A DNA stretch of 64,000 bases, taken from the NCBI RefSeq assembly GCF_003255815.1, contig NC_037677.1, positions 107,481,100 to 107,545,099 of the forward strand, read 5' to 3'. The position numbers and the translations under genes are program-made. The first letter of the stretch is position 1. Each line of letters starts with the position of its first letter. The notes beneath the pieces were generated by a model, which was given only the letters and a program-made list of their open reading frames with translations, did no database searches and was not told the DNA's origin. The DNA is from Theropithecus gelada. Its lineage: Eukaryota > Chordata > Mammalia > Primates > Cercopithecidae. This document shows positions 47,916 to 59,620 of the stretch, one piece after another.

Positions 47916-48579
47916 CAGGGGTTGACAAACTACAGCCTGAAGCCAAATCCAGTCCACTGTCTATTTTTGTGCTGCCCTCAAGCTAAGAATCAATAAAAAA
48001 AATTAAAAGAATATTTTATGACATATGCGAATTATGTGAAAATCAACTTTCATTTTCAAATATGAAATACATAAAATCTCTTTACCCATCAGCATTAACA
48101 GATGAACATTTGCAATTGATTTTAATGATAGAATACTTTGAACCCCAACTAAGGAAAATGCTATTTCTGAAAAAAGAATTTTAATCTTATTAGGAGACCT
48201 GTTCTATCTAAAAACTATACTCATTATTATATTTTGAATTTCACTAATAAAAATATCATAGGAATTTGTTTTCTCTTCTGCTTTTTAAGTACCTATATCA
48301 TAGCCTCGATTTTGCCTCTTGCCTGGGAACCTAGATTTTTTTTGAGACAGAGTCTCACTGTGTTGCCAAGGTTGGAGTGCAGTGGTGCCATCAGGCTTAT
48401 TGCAGCCTTTATCCCACCAGGCTCAAGCAATCCTCCCACCTCTGCCTCCCAAACAGCTGGGCTATAGGTACTTGCCACCATGCCCAGCTGATTTTTAATT
48501 TATTTTGTAGAGGTGAGGTCTCACTATGTTGCCCAGACTTACTACCTGATTGCTTACAGAAAATGTCTGCCAATCCCTG
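47916..48579. mobile_element. hAT element with inverted ends and 8-bp TSD, split by an Alu
   Basis: Left end caggggttgacaaac and right end gtctgccaatccctg are imperfect terminal inverted repeats. Flanks ctcaattg (47908-47915) and ctcaagtg (48580-48587) are an 8-bp duplication with one mismatch, as expected for hAT insertion. The AT-rich interior carries a partial Alu (48335-48538). Confidence 0.75.
48335..48538 (-). mobile_element. Partial old Alu, minus orientation, inside a hAT element
   Basis: Inverted Alu piece (gagacagagtctcactgtgt ... actatgttgcccaga), 5'-truncated, inserted in the hAT copy at 47916-48579. Confidence 0.85.
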
Positions 48580-48659
48580 CTCAAGTGGATTATCTGCAAT
48601 GACTTAAGCTGTTATATATGGCAGGGGAAAAGGGAGTCTAAGTGGATTCTTCCTATATT

Positions 48660-48880
48660 CATTTAGTCACCAGGTTCTTCTACGAGTCTTCTATTGTCTT
48701 GAGTGTGCAATTGGTGAACAAAGCGGACACATGGACATGGTCACTGTCCTCAGGGACTTTACTATTCAGAGGCAGGTCACTGGAAATTGATCAGCCTGCA
48801 TGTACATGTCAATAGGATGATGAGTCAAAGTGAACCCTGACAGCTTTGGAATTTGAAGTGTGTCAGCTGGTCAGTGAGTC
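48660..48880 (-). mobile_element. L2 fragment
   Basis: Antisense L2: ggtgaacaaagcggacacatg, ggtcactgtcctcagggact. Confidence 0.55.
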
Positions 48881-49799
48881 ACATTGCCCAGGGCATGGCT
48901 ACCTAGAAGTGCTCTGTGTGAAACGGTCCGGTCCAGGAGGAAGGATCAGGTGAGCGCCATGAGAACGGCAGGGGAGAAGCCAAGCCCAGGAATGTCAACC
49001 AGGATAGGGTTGCTCTGTCATATTGATTCAGGCAGTTGGTCAGAGAGTTAGCCAAAAGCAGCACCAGCACATGAAAAACAAGGTGGAAAGCGGCATCCCA
49101 GGGCAAAGCTGCCTGCTAAGGCCTTTTTCACATTTTCACTCTAAGAGCTCCTTAGCCTCTAAGAACTCCTGAGCACAGCAAGGGTGCAGGGATGGTCCTC
49201 TCAGGAGGCTAAGTACTTCTTTCTAACTTTGTTTCATTTGTAACTTTGTTTCATTTCTTCAGATTAGAAATTTCTCTTTCCTTATGGCTGCAGCCTTTAG
49301 AGGAGTCCACAGTAATCTCCTTTTGTCCTCTCAGAAAATCTGTGGATAAGACAACAGGCACATCATCTTTCTCACAACTCACCACTGAGGAAACGGTACA
49401 GAGAGGAAGAAAAAAAGCATCCCAGAAAGGCAATCCAGGCCACTCAGTGACCACCGCCTAGCACCTCCAGGAACAGAGGCAAAGGTTGGAAGCAGGGTGT
49501 GTCCCCAGGATATCCCTGCAATTCACCCTTTCTCCTCTGCTTCCAGAAACATCCAAGCAATGCCTCCAGGGCTAGTCATAGACTTAATCTTGTCTGCCTG
49601 GGTCCTTAAGATCCCAGGTAGAATCCTGTAAGCTATTCTTCCTAACCCCATACCTCGGGAGCAGCCTACCAATGTGAAATGAACATGGGCTTTGGGGCCA
49701 AATGAACCTCACCCAGAGCCTGGTTCTGCTACGCAGTAGCTCCATTATTTGACCTTGGCAATGACAACTTCTATAAGCCTCAGTAAACTTACATACAAA

Positions 49800-51240
49800 G
49801 CAGAGAGAATACGTTCACCTATAAAAAAATACATGTAAAGAGAAGAGTCTCCTTCCTCACCAATCCAATACCCTTCCCAGGCATGTATCAATAATACTTT
49901 GCTTCAAATGCCTCCAGATTTTCCCTAGGCTCATACTGACACCACAAATATATATAGATATAGATACACGTGCATATTTTCACTAACTAAATATTAGTGT
50001 ACATATTGATCTGACACTCGCTTTGTTTCTATCCAACAATATGTGTATATCATTTCAAGTCCACACAGATAAAATATCATACTATTCAGTGACTGTATAA
50101 TATTCCCTAATATGCATAAGTGATAATTAACACAACCTACTGATGGATGTTTTTCTTGGTTTAAATGTTTTTCTATTACAAATCTTGCTGCAATGGATGT
50201 GCAGGTTTATGAATCTGTGTTATTATTTCTGTAAGACAGAGTACTGAACATGGAATTGCTGGGTCAAAAAGGACACACATTTAACATTTTAGTAGATTCT
50301 ATGAAATCACCTTCCTCCCAAAGTTGTGCCAATCTACACTTGCATTAGCAGTGCGTGAGAGAACTTCAGATATCCTTGCAAGCACTTTGTACTATCAAGT
50401 TTTTAATTATTGCATTTCCCTGACAACAGAGAACATCTTTTTATGTTTATGGGTCATTTGCCTTTCTTCTGTGAATTCTGTGTTTATATTTCTTTCCTAT
50501 TAATCTATTTGGATGTTTGAGTTGTTCTTACTTATAGGCACTTTTTGTACATTAAGCATGGACATCTGTTGGCAGAGAGAAAAGACACCGTGTTTTGAAG
50601 CTCCCAGGGGTGAGTATCAGCATCTAAAGCAGGTACTGAGGTGCCAGAGCTCTGTGTTTGATATTAGGAATATTAATCTTTCACGTTTTAAGTGTTGTAA
50701 ATATTTTACTTAGGTCTATCTTTTTTTTAACTTTGTGCTGTCTTTTATCATGTAGAAGTTTAAAATGTTTCAATATTCAAATCTGTAATATTCTTCATGG
50801 CTTCTGGGTTTCCTGTCTTGCATAAGCAGTCTCCCCATGCTAATGTCATGAAATTATTTTCATCTGTTTTCTTATAACACTTTTATAGCTCCATATATTT
50901 ATAATCGCATCTTTAATATTTCAGAAATTTATATTTGGAATAGATGAAGAATTTATATTCTCAGCATACAGGATGTGTTTCTGAGGTTGTCTTCTCTCAT
51001 CACTCTAAATGCACTGGGGGGGCTCATTTTTGAGTAAAAGAGGTCAATGTCAAATATGATCCCATTATTGTACTCACTTATATAAACAATTCTATAATTT
51101 GTTAATATTGATTATTAACTAGAATGTTAATACCGGTTATTTCCATGTGATGGGTTGCAGATGTCAATTTTTTCATCTTATCATCTATATTTTCTTTTTC
51201 TACATAAACAATTATGATCTGTGTAGTCAAATGTATTTAA
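49800..51240 (-). mobile_element. Old L1-derived AT-rich stretch
   Basis: Reverse-oriented old L1 motifs: cagtgactgtataatattcc, tacaaatcttgctgcaatgg, atggaattgctgggtcaaaa, tttaattattgcatttccct. The part after 50540 is less certain. Confidence 0.5.
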
Positions 51241-51681
51241 AGAAAAAAGTGTCAGGAGGGCTGTTATTCAGTCAATATCTCATATTGGGCAGCCACCTTG
51301 GTAGCCCTGAAAAACACTAGACCGTAAGCTTCTTGAGGGCAGCCCCATGCTTCTTGGGTGCCTTTCCTTATCCTAGGGCACAGTGAGTCCCAGAAAGAGG
51401 TGTGTAACTCAAGGGGTTGCATTTCTCTACAAGCCCGCAGTGTTTACCCCGACGTGAAGACAACAGCTCTACTCACTGAACAAGGACATTTCTTCTGGTC
51501 GCAAATTTTATTTCCTGATTCCCCCTTTTATTGCCTCCCACAGTGGGTGTGGCATCTGTGTTGGGAAAAGTTCACACTCGAAATTCAAGTGAAGGCAAAA
51601 TGAATTTACATTCCAGGCCAACTCATCAACAAACATGTTTGTTAGTATCATTTCTAAGTCTTCAAGAATAATTCAAGACCA

Positions 51682-51984
51682 GCTGGGCATGGTGGCTCAC
51701 GCCTGTAATCCCAGCACTTTGGGAGGCCAAGGCCAGTGGATAACCTGAGGTCAGGAGTTCGAGACCAACCATGGCCAACATGGTGAAACCCTGTCTCTAC
51801 TAAAAGTACAACATTCTTCGGGTATGTTGGTGCATGCCTGTAATTCCAGCTATTTGGGAGGCTGAGTGAGGAGAATAGCTTGAACCCGGGAGGCAGAGGT
51901 TGCAGTGAGCCAAGATCGCACCACTGCACTCTAGCCGGATGACAAGAGCAAAACTCTTGTCTCCAAAAAAAAAAAAAAAAAAAA
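51682..51984 (+). mobile_element. Alu (S-like)
   Basis: Full-length Alu with A tail followed by a short (CA)n/(GAA)n run. Flanking duplication around aattcaagacca on both sides. Confidence 0.94.
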
Positions 51985-53236
51985 CACCACACACACACAA
52001 AAAGAAGAAGAAGAATTCAAGACCAAAGTGATTGCTCCTCACTGTCCTAGTGGTTAATTTGGGTAGTGTTTTATACATTTTCAGTACAATAGCATCTCTA
52101 TTATTTGATTTGATCCTCGGATCAAACTCTGGCATGCAGAGAACAGCTATAACTGTGCCCTCCAGAGCACTCGTGAAAGATTTACATCTTTTCCAATATC
52201 TGAAGTTTCAAGATATTGAAAAGTTTCCCACTTAAGCACCAAAACTTTATTTACTAGAAACATTTGTAAGAAAATTTTCCTAAAATAACATTTGGTAAAA
52301 GCCCTGCCTTGTTAAACAGTAGTTACAGAGTACAATCATTTGAAATGTCCTTGGAAAGCCTTTGTAAGTATCAACCGTCATACTAGTCTCCTAGGCAGAT
52401 GGCTTTGTAGATACTGCCACGTGTAAATGCGTTTGCCCCAGTACCAAACCGTTCCCATTGCTTTGGAAAATCTTGCTTCTGCCCTACAGTTTTTCTTTCC
52501 ATTTCCTTGCTCTCTCTGTTTTTTATGTTTCTGTCAGCAATCAGTGTGCCTATCTCTAGCAGCTGAACTTCCTGCTCTTGAATTGTTTGTCATGTACGAT
52601 AGGCTTAGAAGCCAGAAAACCAATCATATTCTCAACACGTAAGCCAAGGACACACAGGCTCCAGGAGGAACTCTAAGGGACTTTTCTCTGAGTAAAAGGG
52701 AGAGACTGACAAGCAGAGTCATTTCTTCTGCTCATTCACAGGTCTTTTGAGATTTTCTTCTTTGTTTTCACACTGATGAGGTTTTACTGCACTAGCCCTA
52801 TTTTACGGATGGGGACATGGATGCCAATGAGACAAGATGACTCAGTCAAGGCCACACGGCAAGTGAGTGGGTGTCTTTCTCCACCCATGGCCCTGTCAGT
52901 TTTGGCTTGGATGAGTCAAGTGGTGGAAGCGTGGCTGGGGCAGAGCTCACTAGCACCTCTCCTGGATTTTTCTTCAGAAGAGTGGGTCAGCTGTAGCCTC
53001 TCTGGGAGGCTTAAACAACTCCATCGTACACCTGGATCCCTTCTGCTAATGCAGCAGGCCCCTTCATTTCCAGAAATTAGAGCTTGCTAAACAGCTGTGT
53101 TTACATTCAGAGCCCTAGTTTATCGCTGCGGGTCCTGGAAGGGATTGTTGAAGCTTATCTTCTCTAGATAGCAACATGCTGAGGGTTGCACAATTCTGAC
53201 CCAGATTGAAATCAGCTGCAAAACACCTAGCCCTGA

Positions 53237-53256
53237 ACACACACACACACACACGC
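53237..53256 (+). repeat. (AC)n microsatellite
   Basis: About ten AC units. Confidence 0.9.
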
Positions 53257-53649
53257 ATGCTTCTCAGGAGACTCAAGCCACTGCAACTCACTGACACATT
53301 CTCTCCTCAACAGGCCGACTCCCTCCCATAATGCTGGGACCTGGGCCAAGGCAAGGCGGTAGGGCAGCAAAGGTCCCAGGGGACTCTGTTGAGGCAGGAC
53401 TGTTTCCCTGAGCTGGGTCCCTGCCTCCTGCCCCATGTGCCTCATTCTCCTGTCTTTCATGCAGGGAGACAGCTGGATGAGAGGGCACAGAGAAGAAAGA
53501 CAGTAGGCATCATGCTGCAGAAGATTCAGGGCCAGAACAAAGGGCAGCCATTGACAGCTGCACATTTTATGCAAATCTTGAACTGTTTCATCCAGGGAAC
53601 AAAACCCTTGTGAAAATGGTGGAAAAGGGCCCTTTCCCTTTTAGAAATT

Positions 53650-54055
53650 CTATGGTCTGACTACTCCAGATGGTAGAAGACTAACAAAAGACTCCAGGCC
53701 CCATGGCTCTGATCAGCCCACTGCCTGGTCAGAAACCTTTAAGAGCTTTCAACAGTTGGCCCTATAAAGTCTAAACTCATTCAAGATTCTTTATGGACTG
53801 GCCACATCTTTAGCTCCCTCCCAGCCCAGAATCACCCTCTGCCTGCTCTCAACATTCCTAGTCTTTTATCTGTACCCCTCCTAGTGCGCTTATCACTTTC
53901 CACTATGTACAATACTTGTTTTTATGAGTCTTATCATTCCTGCTGGCCTAGTCTATCAGTTCTTTAAGGGCAGGGCCTATGTTTGTTTATCTTTGTACGT
54001 TGAAGCTTTAGTATGGCATGCATTATCGGGTGCCCAATAAAATTTATTGAATTAA
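53650..54055 (+). mobile_element. L2 3' end
   Basis: Sense L2 with typical order: gccctataaagtctaaactc, cttatcactttccactatgt, taagggcagggcctatgttt, aataaaatttattgaatt. Confidence 0.75.
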
Positions 54056-54189
54056 AACAGGGACTCTCCCACAGGGATGAACTTACCTTGTGAAAGACAT
54101 CTAAATTCCTCACTGTACCCAGGAGCAGGAAGGACACCTTCACCCCAGCCTGCACAGGGAGTGTTTCAGATAGTAACCTCAAGGTCATG

Positions 54190-54710
54190 TGGTCTAACTC
54201 TTCTATTTCAGGAGATGAAGAAACTGAGATCCAAGTGTTGGGCTAGGAACAGTAGATGTTATGAGTTTCATTTATAGCTGAGGGAGCTAAGGCTCTGGCA
54301 GCAGAAGTCACTTTCTTTCTTTCTTTTTTTTTTTTTTTTGAGATGGCCTCTTGCTCTGTTGCCCAAGCTGGAGTACAGTGAAATGTAACCTCAGCTCACT
54401 GTAACCTCCGCCTCCCAGGTTCAAGCAATTCTCCTACCTCAGCCTCCTGAGTAGCTGGGATTACAGGCGTATGCCACCATGCCCAGCTAATTTTTGTATT
54501 TTTAGTAGAGACAAGGTTTCACCATGTTGGCCAGACTGGTCTTGAACTCCTGACCTCGTGATCCACCCACCTTGGCCTCCCAAAGTGCTGGGATTACAGG
54601 CGTGAGGCACCATGCCTGGTAGAAGCCACTTTCCTAATGTCAGGCAGGTAGAAGGTGGTAGAGCTGGGATTGAAAGCAGGGTCTGCCTGACTCAGAAGTT
54701 TATTTTCTGT
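54190..54710 (-). mobile_element. MIR, split by an Alu
   Basis: Antisense MIR pieces (tcaggagatgaagaaactga; agctgggattgaaagcagg) lie on either side of the Alu at 54322-54620. Confidence 0.6.
54322..54620 (-). mobile_element. Alu, minus orientation, inside a MIR
   Basis: Inverted Alu with T run. Flanks gcagaagtcactttc / ggtagaagccactttc are the target duplication, and the surrounding sequence is MIR. Confidence 0.93.
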
Positions 54711-55209
54711 TGTGAAAAAGCCCACCCACAGCCTCAGCCCCTGAACATCCAGTTGCCCTGCTGGTTTCCCAGAACAGGGCTCTGGCTGGCCATGGCCTGG
54801 GGCCGGTTGGGCACTGAGGTAGGCAGCACCTGGCTTGGGTGCATTTGGAGCTCCATGACTGGAGACGCTGTTTATGAACTCTGCCCATCCAAGGCCTGGC
54901 AGCACAGCTACTCCAGCTGGGTCTTTTCAGAGAAGGCCTGTTGGGCAGGTCCTAGAACATCACACAGAGCCTTTGTCCAGAGGGCATGGTGTTTTCCAGT
55001 GAGAAGTTTGCATTGCCTACACTGGCAGGGGGCAAGGGAAGTGGAGGCCACCAGCCTTTTGCCAGCAGGAATCTGCTCCAAGAGGGAAAAGGGGAGGAGA
55101 GGGAGCTCGGGCCAAGAAGGATCCACGTGGAAACTAGAGAGAGAAATGGCCTGGGCAGTATTTAGGGCAGTAGATTGAGAACTCCTCAAGAGCTCGAATT
55201 GAGTTTTGT

Positions 55210-55430
55210 GTTGAAATGGCTCAGGCTAATAGATCACTTAGGTTCAAATCTCAAGCCTGCCCTTTACTGCTTGTGAGGCCTTGGGCAATTTTTTTGACCT
55301 TTCTGAACTTTAATTTCCTCATCTGTTGTGTGAGGAGGATAATAGCAGTATCTTACTGGATGTGATGAGGATCAGAGAGACCAAGGAGGATACAGGCACA
55401 CAGCAGTCACTCAATAAATGGTGGAGTCCA
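55210..55430 (+). mobile_element. MIR
   Basis: Sense MIR: ttaggttcaaatctcaagcc, tttcctcatctgttgtgtga, cagcagtcactcaataaatg. Confidence 0.8.
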
Positions 55431-55691
55431 CATACATTTTTGTAAGCATTCCTTCTGTTTCTGGATTTATGAACTGATAAAAGGCCAGGGCTGCAGAGGA
55501 CACCCAGGCAATGGTGTCGCATGACTGTTAACTGAGAAAAGGAAATGAAATTACCAGGAGTAGACCCACATTTAGAGGAACTGTGGCCCAGAAACAGCTG
55601 AGGGTAAGGCAATCTGTTTCTAGTTAGGAAGCAGCCAATGGAAGAACCGTGAAATTCTTCAGTTGTTGCTTCATAAATGTTCTACACTTAG

Positions 55692-55812
55692 CATGTGTAT
55701 GGGGGTGTGTGTGTATCTATGTGGTGTGTATGGGGGTGTATGTGTGTGGTGTACGGCATGTGTGTATCTGTGTGTGTGGTGTATGTGTATTATGTGTATA
55801 TATGTGTGGGGT
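55692..55812 (+). repeat. TG-rich degenerate tandem tract
   Basis: About 120 bp of alternating TG with gggg and ta interruptions; a larger unit (tgtatgggggtgt) recurs. It is open in several frames, yielding cysteine/valine-rich artefactual peptides. Confidence 0.9.
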
Positions 55813-56689
55813 ACATGCTTCTCTGGGGTAAGATTGTGGAAGCCTTGTCTTTCTCACCTTCAACAGAGCTCAATAGTACAGGAAGGACAGACACATATTT
55901 ATTTTATAAATGCTTGATCCTTTAGTATCTAGTTTTTTCTATAATTCTCCCATGGCTCTCAGACAAGGAAAGTGAGGCTCAGAGAGGCTTCTTGTTTAAA
56001 CTCAACCTGCTGGTTAGTGGCAGAGGTCCATCCTGGGCTTAGATCTGCTTGGCAACAGTAGGCATTGTTGGCTTGACTTCTAAAAGAAGAAAGCCACAAA
56101 TGCAAATACAGTCGGGGTTTTGTTCTATGGTCTGCTCTTCAGGCAACTTTTATTGTGGTATGTCACCCAGGTACCTGTGTTCTGTTCTGGCTCTCAGACT
56201 TGCAACTTCCTGCACAGCACCTTGTCACTCTGGTTTTATTTTTGTCAGCTCTTCCTCTGAACCAGGCCTCACCCCAGAGGAGCAGACTCAGGGAGGGCAG
56301 GAACAGCTCTGGGGCTATTGGGCCTAGCCCCCGGGCTGATGTAGAAGCATCAGTTCTGCCCCAGGCTGGGACAGCTGGAGTGTCAGCCTGCAAGTTCTGC
56401 CTGGGATCCAGCATGGCTGCGGTCCCTGGAGAGCTTCAGCTTCCTGCCATTCCTGGGAGGCCTCTACAGATGGCCACAGTTCACCTCCTGGCAAATTCAC
56501 AGCAAACTCAAGTGTGAGCTGCAAGTGCTGAGGGCTGCTTATTGCAGTTCATTCTCTTGAGCAGCTCCACACACACCTAGAAAATGACAGGCAGGCATCT
56601 GCCAGGCTAAACCAGGAAGTAAAACTCCATGGACAGCCTCAGACAGGCTTTTGTACAGAAAACAGAAATCCTATTAGTTCCTTTAGTCT

Positions 56690-56930
56690 TTCACCAAACA
56701 TGTATTGACAACCACCTACCTACAATAAGCCTCATGCAGCGGCAAGGTTTTTGCCTTTCAGAGGGCCATAGTCCAGTGGGGAATTGAGGTCAAAACAAGC
56801 AGCTGAGCTTGGGGAGCAGCATGATAACAGATAGGCATATCATGGCAGGAACGGAGGAAGAGGCTGTTCACTCTGCCCTGGCCTGGGGAAAATTTCTCAT
56901 GGGAAGCATTACTTTACCTAAGGCTGAAGG
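56690..56930 (-). mobile_element. L2 fragment
   Basis: Antisense L2-like sequence (catgtattgacaaccaccta, gagggccatagtccagtggg). Confidence 0.5.
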
Positions 56931-56959
56931 CTCAGTTAGATTTCAATAAGTAAAAATAA

Positions 56960-57220
56960 TAGCAATAGTAATTAAAGTATTATTATTATTTATTAGATAC
57001 TTGCAATATATCAAGCATCCTACTAAGTACTTTACAAACATAATTTCATTTAATTTGAATAACATCCCTAATTCAACAGATACTGTATGTATCCCCATTT
57101 TACAGGTGAGGAAACTGAGGATCAGAAAATGTGAAATAACTCACTCAAAACTAGGAAATAGAAGAGCAAGTAGTCAAACCAAGTTCTGCTGATTCCACAG
57201 CCCAGGCTTTTATGCTTTTT
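56960..57220 (-). mobile_element. MIR
   Basis: Antisense MIR: catcctactaagtactttac, ccattttacaggtgaggaaa, ctgattccacagcccaggc. Confidence 0.8.
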
Positions 57221-57224
57221 AATA

Positions 57225-57540
57225 TGTTCAAAAAATACAATAATATAAATAGATATATGTCTTGTTCCCCTCCTGGCATCTCCTACTGGTCTCTGTACAT
57301 CCCATATACACCAACTGCCTACTGCCCTTATAGATGTAAACAGTTACATTCGCTTTTTAAATGTTATTCAGTGTTTATGTCAATATAAATGAGTCTGAAT
57401 ATTCTTATTTACCCCTCTTTCTCATCCAAAAGTGGCATGTATTAACACTGATTTGTACTTAATGTAGTCTTGGAGAGATTTTTATTGGAGTATATAGCAA
57501 TCTTCCTTATTCTTTTATACAGTTGTATAGAACTCCGTTT
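57225..57540 (-). mobile_element. Old L1 fragment
   Basis: AT-rich sequence with reverse L1-like motifs (atgtaaacagttacattcg, ttggagagatttttattgg, ttttatacagttgtatagaa). Confidence 0.45.
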
Positions 57541-57916
57541 GCTGAGCCCAGGCTTTCAAACACAAGGTAAAGTTCAGCTGGAAAGGTACAGGCATGCTTT
57601 GCTAAACTGTCTAAATTTCATGAGGCACCAAGGAGCAAAGGGGTAATGATATGGATTTATTTTTAGAAGATTCCTTATGTTAGGTAGGAAGCTGCACGCA
57701 GCACAGCCTGCCTAAACATGTAGCCCCACCTCAATACAAAGACATGATGTACTGCCGCAGTGGTGGCTGGAGAAAAGCCCTTCCATGGAACAAGTTCCGA
57801 CTTATCTCTGGCCCTGTTACCTGCAGCCCCACGGACTCTGCTTTTTAAGATGTCTTCCCCATGATCTGCCTGTGGAAATTTTATAGTGCTTCCTGTGCCT
57901 AGGATGCAGAAAGCAC

Positions 57917-57974
57917 GTGTAGTCTTAATGTGTCACCCCAGGCTACTTCTCTGGGTGACGCATTAAGACGACAT
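57917..57974. repeat. Strong hairpin: 17-bp stem plus 4-bp extension, 14-nt loop
   Basis: gtcttaatgtgtcaccc (57922-57938) pairs with gggtgacgcattaagac (57953-57969) over 17 positions; the single mismatch is a G-U wobble if transcribed on the plus strand. After one A/G mismatch, four further pairs follow (gtgt at 57917-57920 with acat at 57971-57974, the last a G-U). Confidence 0.9.
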
Positions 57975-58559
57975 ATAATAATTGTGCAAGAGCTCAAGAC
58001 GCTTCACAGGTGGTACTTAAAGTATTCCCAGGCCTCTAGTATTCCCTGGGAAAGCTTGCTGTCAGGGCTGTTACTGACTCAAATGCCTTTGAAGGTAAGC
58101 TGGAGTCAGCACTCCTTTTCTCTGAGATAGGGGGTTCTCCCACAGAGCAACAATACCTGCAGTAATAACTTTGGTTCTTTGAAAAGAGGAGTTTTCTCTT
58201 TAAGGTTATGTGATCACAGTTGCTAAAACCTTGCTGGCTTCAAAGAGGTTGCATAGTTTCCAAAAAACCAGCCCCATCAAATGCACATGGCCACTAGTCA
58301 GCTGCCTTTGTGTTTGCTGAGGTCTATGGCTATGGACCTACCACACATACTCATCACAGTGAATAAAGCTGACCCAGCTTTACAGCACTGGTTACATTCT
58401 GTTCTGGTGCCTCGACATTTGCCTTATCTCTCCAAAGAGTTCTTAAGAGAAGGTTGCTTATAAGCGAAATCATTGCACCACGCAGTCTCCTGGAAGAAAA
58501 TATGCATAATCGTGGAAAATGGCTATAAGCAGAATCTTAGACCAGATCTCAGCCAACTC

Positions 58560-58725
58560 ACAGATCATATTGGATAGATTACAGCCCCAGAAAGAATCTG
58601 GGAAACGTTTTAAGTTCTACACCTTTGGAGCAGTCAATTTACCCAAGGTCATACAGCCGATTAGTAGCACAACTAGGATCGGAATCCAAACCTCTTGCCT
58701 TCTAGTCCAGATCTCAGTCCATTGA
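58560..58725 (-). mobile_element. MIR
   Basis: Antisense MIR: gtcatacagccgattagtag, aggatcggaatccaaacctct. Confidence 0.65.
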
Positions 58726-58734
58726 ATGTGTTTT

Positions 58735-59010
58735 CCAATATGTATTCCATAAGATGTTAATAGACACCATGTACAAAAGAGTGTTGTGGTCAGATAAGAA
58801 CAGCAAACATGGGGTTAAAGAAAATTGAATGGGTTACTAATGACAGAACTTCTCAGAGCCTTTAAAACACCATTATTTATTGTGATTTTCTAAGAGGGGA
58901 GATGATTAGCAGTTTTCCTAAATTTACTTCATCCTAAAACCCTTTTGTGGTAGAACATCTGTGGAGCATATTTTGAGAGACATCATGTAATACTTCCTCT
59001 CTTAAATAAG
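58735..59010. mobile_element. hAT-like DNA transposon remnant
   Basis: tccaatatgtattccataaga, cagaacttctcagagccttt and cttcatcctaaaaccctttt resemble a known class of mammalian nonautonomous DNA elements. Family not assigned. Confidence 0.35.
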
Positions 59011-59379
59011 TTCAAGAGTTTTTTAAAGATATACTCATGGATAACAGGGCTGACTTTTGTTTAGGAAATGTTGGGAGGTTCGGCTTATATTTTTGGCCCA
59101 CTGAAGTCATCATAATGGGAGGTAGGTGCCAGGTCTGACTAGAATTACTATTGGGTGTTCCAAGATGACAATCCATCTCTTTTTAGGACCACTGCTGTCT
59201 TGAAAGCCAATTTTGTTTTGTTTTCCTACTGTTACTTTGAAGTACTTTGACACTGCACCTGTTTGACATACAGAGGAAAGGTAAGTCTGGTGGCCTCTCT
59301 TGATGAAACACTGTTGTATCAAACCCCTATCTACTCCAATGGGGATGGCACCAGGGTCAAGAGGAGGAAGAAGAGACCT

Positions 59380-59620
59380 AGAGCCAGCAAATGAGATATG
59401 GGGTTTGGCTGGGGGCTTACATACAGGAGACAGAGTGTAGTGGTGGTGGGCTGGACAGGATAACTGCATGGTGCAGTGATGGCTGGCTGGACAGGAGAAC
59501 CACAACTGCTTGCAAAAGGCATGCAGTTTTTATATCATTTTCACTTAGCATCCTTTCCCTAATAACCTCCGCCTGGCAACCTTCACTTAACCCAAAACTC
59601 AGGACCTCAAGCCGCTGTAC
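59380..59620. other. Unclassified repeat-like block (possible LTR fragment)
   Basis: Contains two imperfect copies of a unit with ctggctggacagga / gtgggctggacagga, followed by gcttgcaaaaggcatgcag. The minus strand keeps a 131-codon frame (59110-59505) without recognised homology. The class is not resolved from sequence alone. Confidence 0.3.

Noticed and set aside
54612..55178. 188-codon plus frame downstream of an Alu
   Set aside because: It begins inside MIR/Alu sequence, shows no domain or splice support, and overlaps an equally long minus-strand frame.
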